Below are positions 7,949 through 9,053 of a stretch of 9,053 nucleotides of DNA, piece after piece. Positions within the stretch are counted from its first letter, which is position 1. Each line of letters opens with the position of its first letter. The stretch comes from Candidatus Zixiibacteriota bacterium (GTDB lineage Bacteria > Zixibacteria > MSB-5A5 > SM1-73). A program made the position numbers and the translations under genes. A model generated the notes under the pieces. That model was not told where the DNA came from. It saw nothing but the letters and a program-made list of their open reading frames with translations, and made no database searches. The stretch is from NCBI GenBank assembly GCA_023129805.1, contig JAGMBK010000076.1, positions 1-9,053 of the forward strand, in the 5' to 3' direction.

Positions 7949-7965
7949 CCGCCAAAGGCGGGGAG
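7949..7965 (-). repeat. C/G-rich hairpin repeat, inverse copy of 2143-2160
   Basis: CCGCC (7949-7953), AAA and GGCGG (7957-7961) form a 5-bp hairpin, with GGAG after it. Read on the minus strand, the 17 nt match 2143-2160 apart from one substitution or indel. It lies 9 nt before the rpmE SD GAAAAGGAGG and may influence access to it. Confidence 0.45.
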
Positions 7966-7983
7966 TGAAAAGGAGGAGAAAAG

Positions 7984-8268
7984 TTGAAACCAAAGATTCA
8001 TCCTAAGTATTTTGAGACCACCATCACCTGTGCCTGTGGTAATGTGATTAAAACTCGCTGCACGGTGAAGGATGTCCGGGTGGAGATCTGCTCCGCCTGT
8101 CATCCGTTCTTTACCGGAAAGCAGAAGCTGGTGGATACCGCAGGGAGGGTGGAGCGTTTCAGAAGGAAGTATCAGCACTTGGAGAAAAAAAAGGCGGAAA
8201 GCAAAGAAGGAGAGCCGGAACCCAAAGAAGAAAAGCCGGAAGCTTCTCCGGATAGCGGAGAAAAGTAG
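7984..8268 (+). CDS. rpmE: 50S ribosomal protein L31 (bL31) with extended tail
   Basis: This is a 94-aa large-subunit ribosomal protein, zinc-binding (C+) type. The core is residues 1-63: [21 protein letters not shown], then [17 protein letters not shown] and [14 protein letters not shown]. The zinc ligands are Cys16, Cys18, Cys36 and Cys39, with an extra Cys26. Residues 64-94 are a charged Lys/Glu/Pro tail ([20 protein letters not shown]) beyond the usual ~66-75-residue length. It starts with TTG at 7984, 7 nt after AAGGAGG (7970-7976); no ATG fits the conserved N-terminus. It ends 10 nt before a strong terminator, so it is probably monocistronic although a DUF1385 gene follows. Confidence 0.95.
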   Translation: MKPKIHPKYFETTITCACGNVIKTRCTVKDVRVEICSACHPFFTGKQKLVDTAGRVERFRRKYQHLEKKKAESKEGEPEPKEEKPEASPDSGEK

Positions 8269-8278
8269 CCAGATAAGC

Positions 8279-8336
8279 AAGCGACTGTTGTCAATAAGAA
8301 AATGAGAGTATCTATATTGACAGCAGTCGCTTTTTT
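8279..8336 (+). terminator. strong rho-independent terminator of rpmE
   Basis: AAGCGACTGTTGTCAATA (8279-8296) pairs with TATTGACAGCAGTCGCTT (8315-8332) over 18 bp with one T-G pair and an 18-nt loop. A run of six T (8331-8336) ends the stem. It begins 10 nt after the rpmE stop codon. Confidence 0.88.
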
Positions 8337-8364
8337 ATGTCTAAAGGTTTCGGCATGCACCGAA

Positions 8365-8419
8365 GGTAGCCGCACCCTTCAGGGTGCGAGAAGAACGCAG
8401 ACTAAAGCCTGCGGCAACC
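8365..8419. repeat. palindromic dispersed repeat, copy 2
   Basis: GGTAGCCGCA (8365-8374) and TGCGGCAACC (8410-8419) are terminal inverted repeats with one mismatch. The left hairpin GCACCC-TTCA-GGGTGC is more perfect than in copy 1. The right arm (CGCAGACTAAAGCCTGCG) has decayed from the copy 1 form. It lies between the rpmE terminator and the DUF1385 gene, 55 nt long against 58 nt in copy 1 at 4659-4716. Confidence 0.8.
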
Positions 8420-8520
8420 ATCTTTGGGTCTCTTTGCCACGACAGAGATTATTACGTTTTCGCTCGATGAATCGAGTCTCAAGATTCAGATGAACAACTA
8501 CAAAGAGGAAGGAAGGCACG

Positions 8521-9053
8521 TTGGCTGATGTGCATGTAGGTGGACAGGCGGTGATAGAGGGAGTGATGATGCGCTCCCCTCACCGGATCTGCACCGCAGT
8601 GAGAAAACCAGATGGAGAGATCGTGGTCAAAAATCAAAAGTTTATCTCTTTGACCCAGAGATATAAACTATTAGGATTGCCTTTGATTCGGGGATTGGTC
8701 ACCTTTGTGGAGATGCTTGTGATCAGCATAAAGACTTTAAACTATTCCGCTGAAATTGCCATAAAAGAAGAAGAAAAGTCGCAGGGCAAGAAGGATAATA
8801 AAAGATCGGATTTCTTTAGGAGCGTTTATCTGGTTCTCACCATAATTTTTGCCATGGCATTGGGAGTGGGGATCTTCTTCTTTCTACCCTTGTGGTTTTC
8901 GGAAGTCCTGGGGGTGAGAAGGGAAGCTTTAGCCTTTAACCTTATTGCTGGGATTGTTCGGGTCGTCCTTTTTATTTCATATGTATGGGCGATCTCCAGA
9001 ATCGGAGAATTCAAAAGGATCTTCCAGTATCATGGGGCGGAACATAAATCCAT
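8521..9053 (+). CDS. DUF1385 (YqhQ-like) membrane protein, 5' part
   Basis: The first 177 codons of a gene run off the window edge. The N-terminus has the DUF1385 hallmark VGGQAVIEGVMMRSP (residues 6-20), and the fragment ends in YHGAEHKS, the family's second hallmark. In between are hydrophobic segments at ~60-77, ~101-129 and ~136-160, fitting a multi-pass inner-membrane protein; function is unknown. The reading frame is closed upstream by a TGA at 8491. No ATG fits, so I take TTG at 8521, behind the purine-rich GAGGAAGGAAGG (8505-8516); GTG at 8530 is the alternative. In many bacteria rpmE and a DUF1385 gene precede prfA and prmC, so prfA may follow outside the window. The missing C-terminus is about 100-150 residues if the length is normal. 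Confidence 0.9.
   Translation, partial: MADVHVGGQAVIEGVMMRSPHRICTAVRKPDGEIVVKNQKFISLTQRYKLLGLPLIRGLVTFVEMLVISIKTLNYSAEIAIKEEEKSQGKKDNKRSDFFRSVYLVLTIIFAMALGVGIFFFLPLWFSEVLGVRREALAFNLIAGIVRVVLFISYVWAISRIGEFKRIFQYHGAEHKS

Larger units (their letters stand above)
7451..7983. other. divergent intergenic region made of repeats and promoters
   Basis: No gene is credible in these 533 bp. Contents in order: the minus-strand operon promoter (7501-7528), a two-hairpin repeat (7570-7639), a stretch with short weak inverted repeats (GATGCT 7712-7717 with AGCATC 7746-7751, and TCGG/CCGA 7726-7739), a possible plus-strand promoter (7802-7829), a nested hairpin (7887-7925), a GC hairpin (7949-7961), and the rpmE SD. 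Open frames crossing it read through the palindromes and lack protein-like composition. Confidence 0.6.

Noticed and set aside
7810..8280. 156-codon minus-strand open frame over rpmE
   Set aside because: It is antisense to the unmistakable bL31 gene and translates the Lys/Glu tail as runs of Phe and Leu.
8463..8476. CTCGAT-GA-ATCGAG palindrome before the DUF1385 gene as an operator
   Set aside because: It is a 6-bp stem with a 2-nt loop, and no promoter elements could be aligned with it, so no function is claimed.

Overview
The window is bacterial chromosome of moderate GC with short intergenic gaps that are unusually rich in small palindromic repeats. It carries three conserved housekeeping loci: gyrB at the left end, and rpmE followed by a DUF1385 gene at the right end. 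The mix of secreted TPR proteins, an uncharacterised radical SAM enzyme and abundant dispersed repeats suggests an uncultured bacterium, perhaps an FCB-group or similar candidate phylum. That placement is a weak inference, because no marker here was compared with a tree.

Layout. (1) 1-2120: gyrB on the + strand, with a possible promoter, a hairpin around the first possible start, and a possible terminator. (2) 2120-3443: a toxin-antitoxin-like accessory patch. It holds a fused nucleotidyltransferase (MNT)-HEPN gene, a decayed second copy of the gyrB 3' end exactly 1000 bp downstream of the real one, a solitary hicB antitoxin gene carrying a small palindromic insertion, and a terminator. (3) 3484-4647: an uncharacterised radical SAM enzyme with a CX4CX2C cluster motif. 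(4) 4648-4807: a convergent gap made almost entirely of two palindromic repeat elements. (5) 4808-7450: a three-gene minus-strand operon running right to left, with a two-TM PH-like membrane protein followed by two tandem paralogous exported TPR proteins, behind a good sigma70-type promoter at 7501-7528. (6) 7451-7983: a 533-bp divergent intergenic region with more palindromic repeats and a possible rpmE promoter. (7) 7984-9053: rpmE (bL31) with a strong terminator, another copy of the 4659-type repeat, and the 5' part of a DUF1385 (YqhQ-like) membrane protein gene cut by the window edge.

The most unusual feature is the accessory patch behind gyrB. The MNT-HEPN gene lies between two copies of the gyrB tail. 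In the last nine codons the two copies encode identical residues, yet six codons differ, all synonymously. This points to DNA imported from another lineage, or to an element integrated at the gyrB 3' end, rather than to a recent local duplication. The fused gene also contains a near-perfect internal ribosome binding site at the domain junction, which could let the HEPN domain be made on its own. Nothing here amounts to a proven new system; the patch looks like a partly degraded toxin-antitoxin island.
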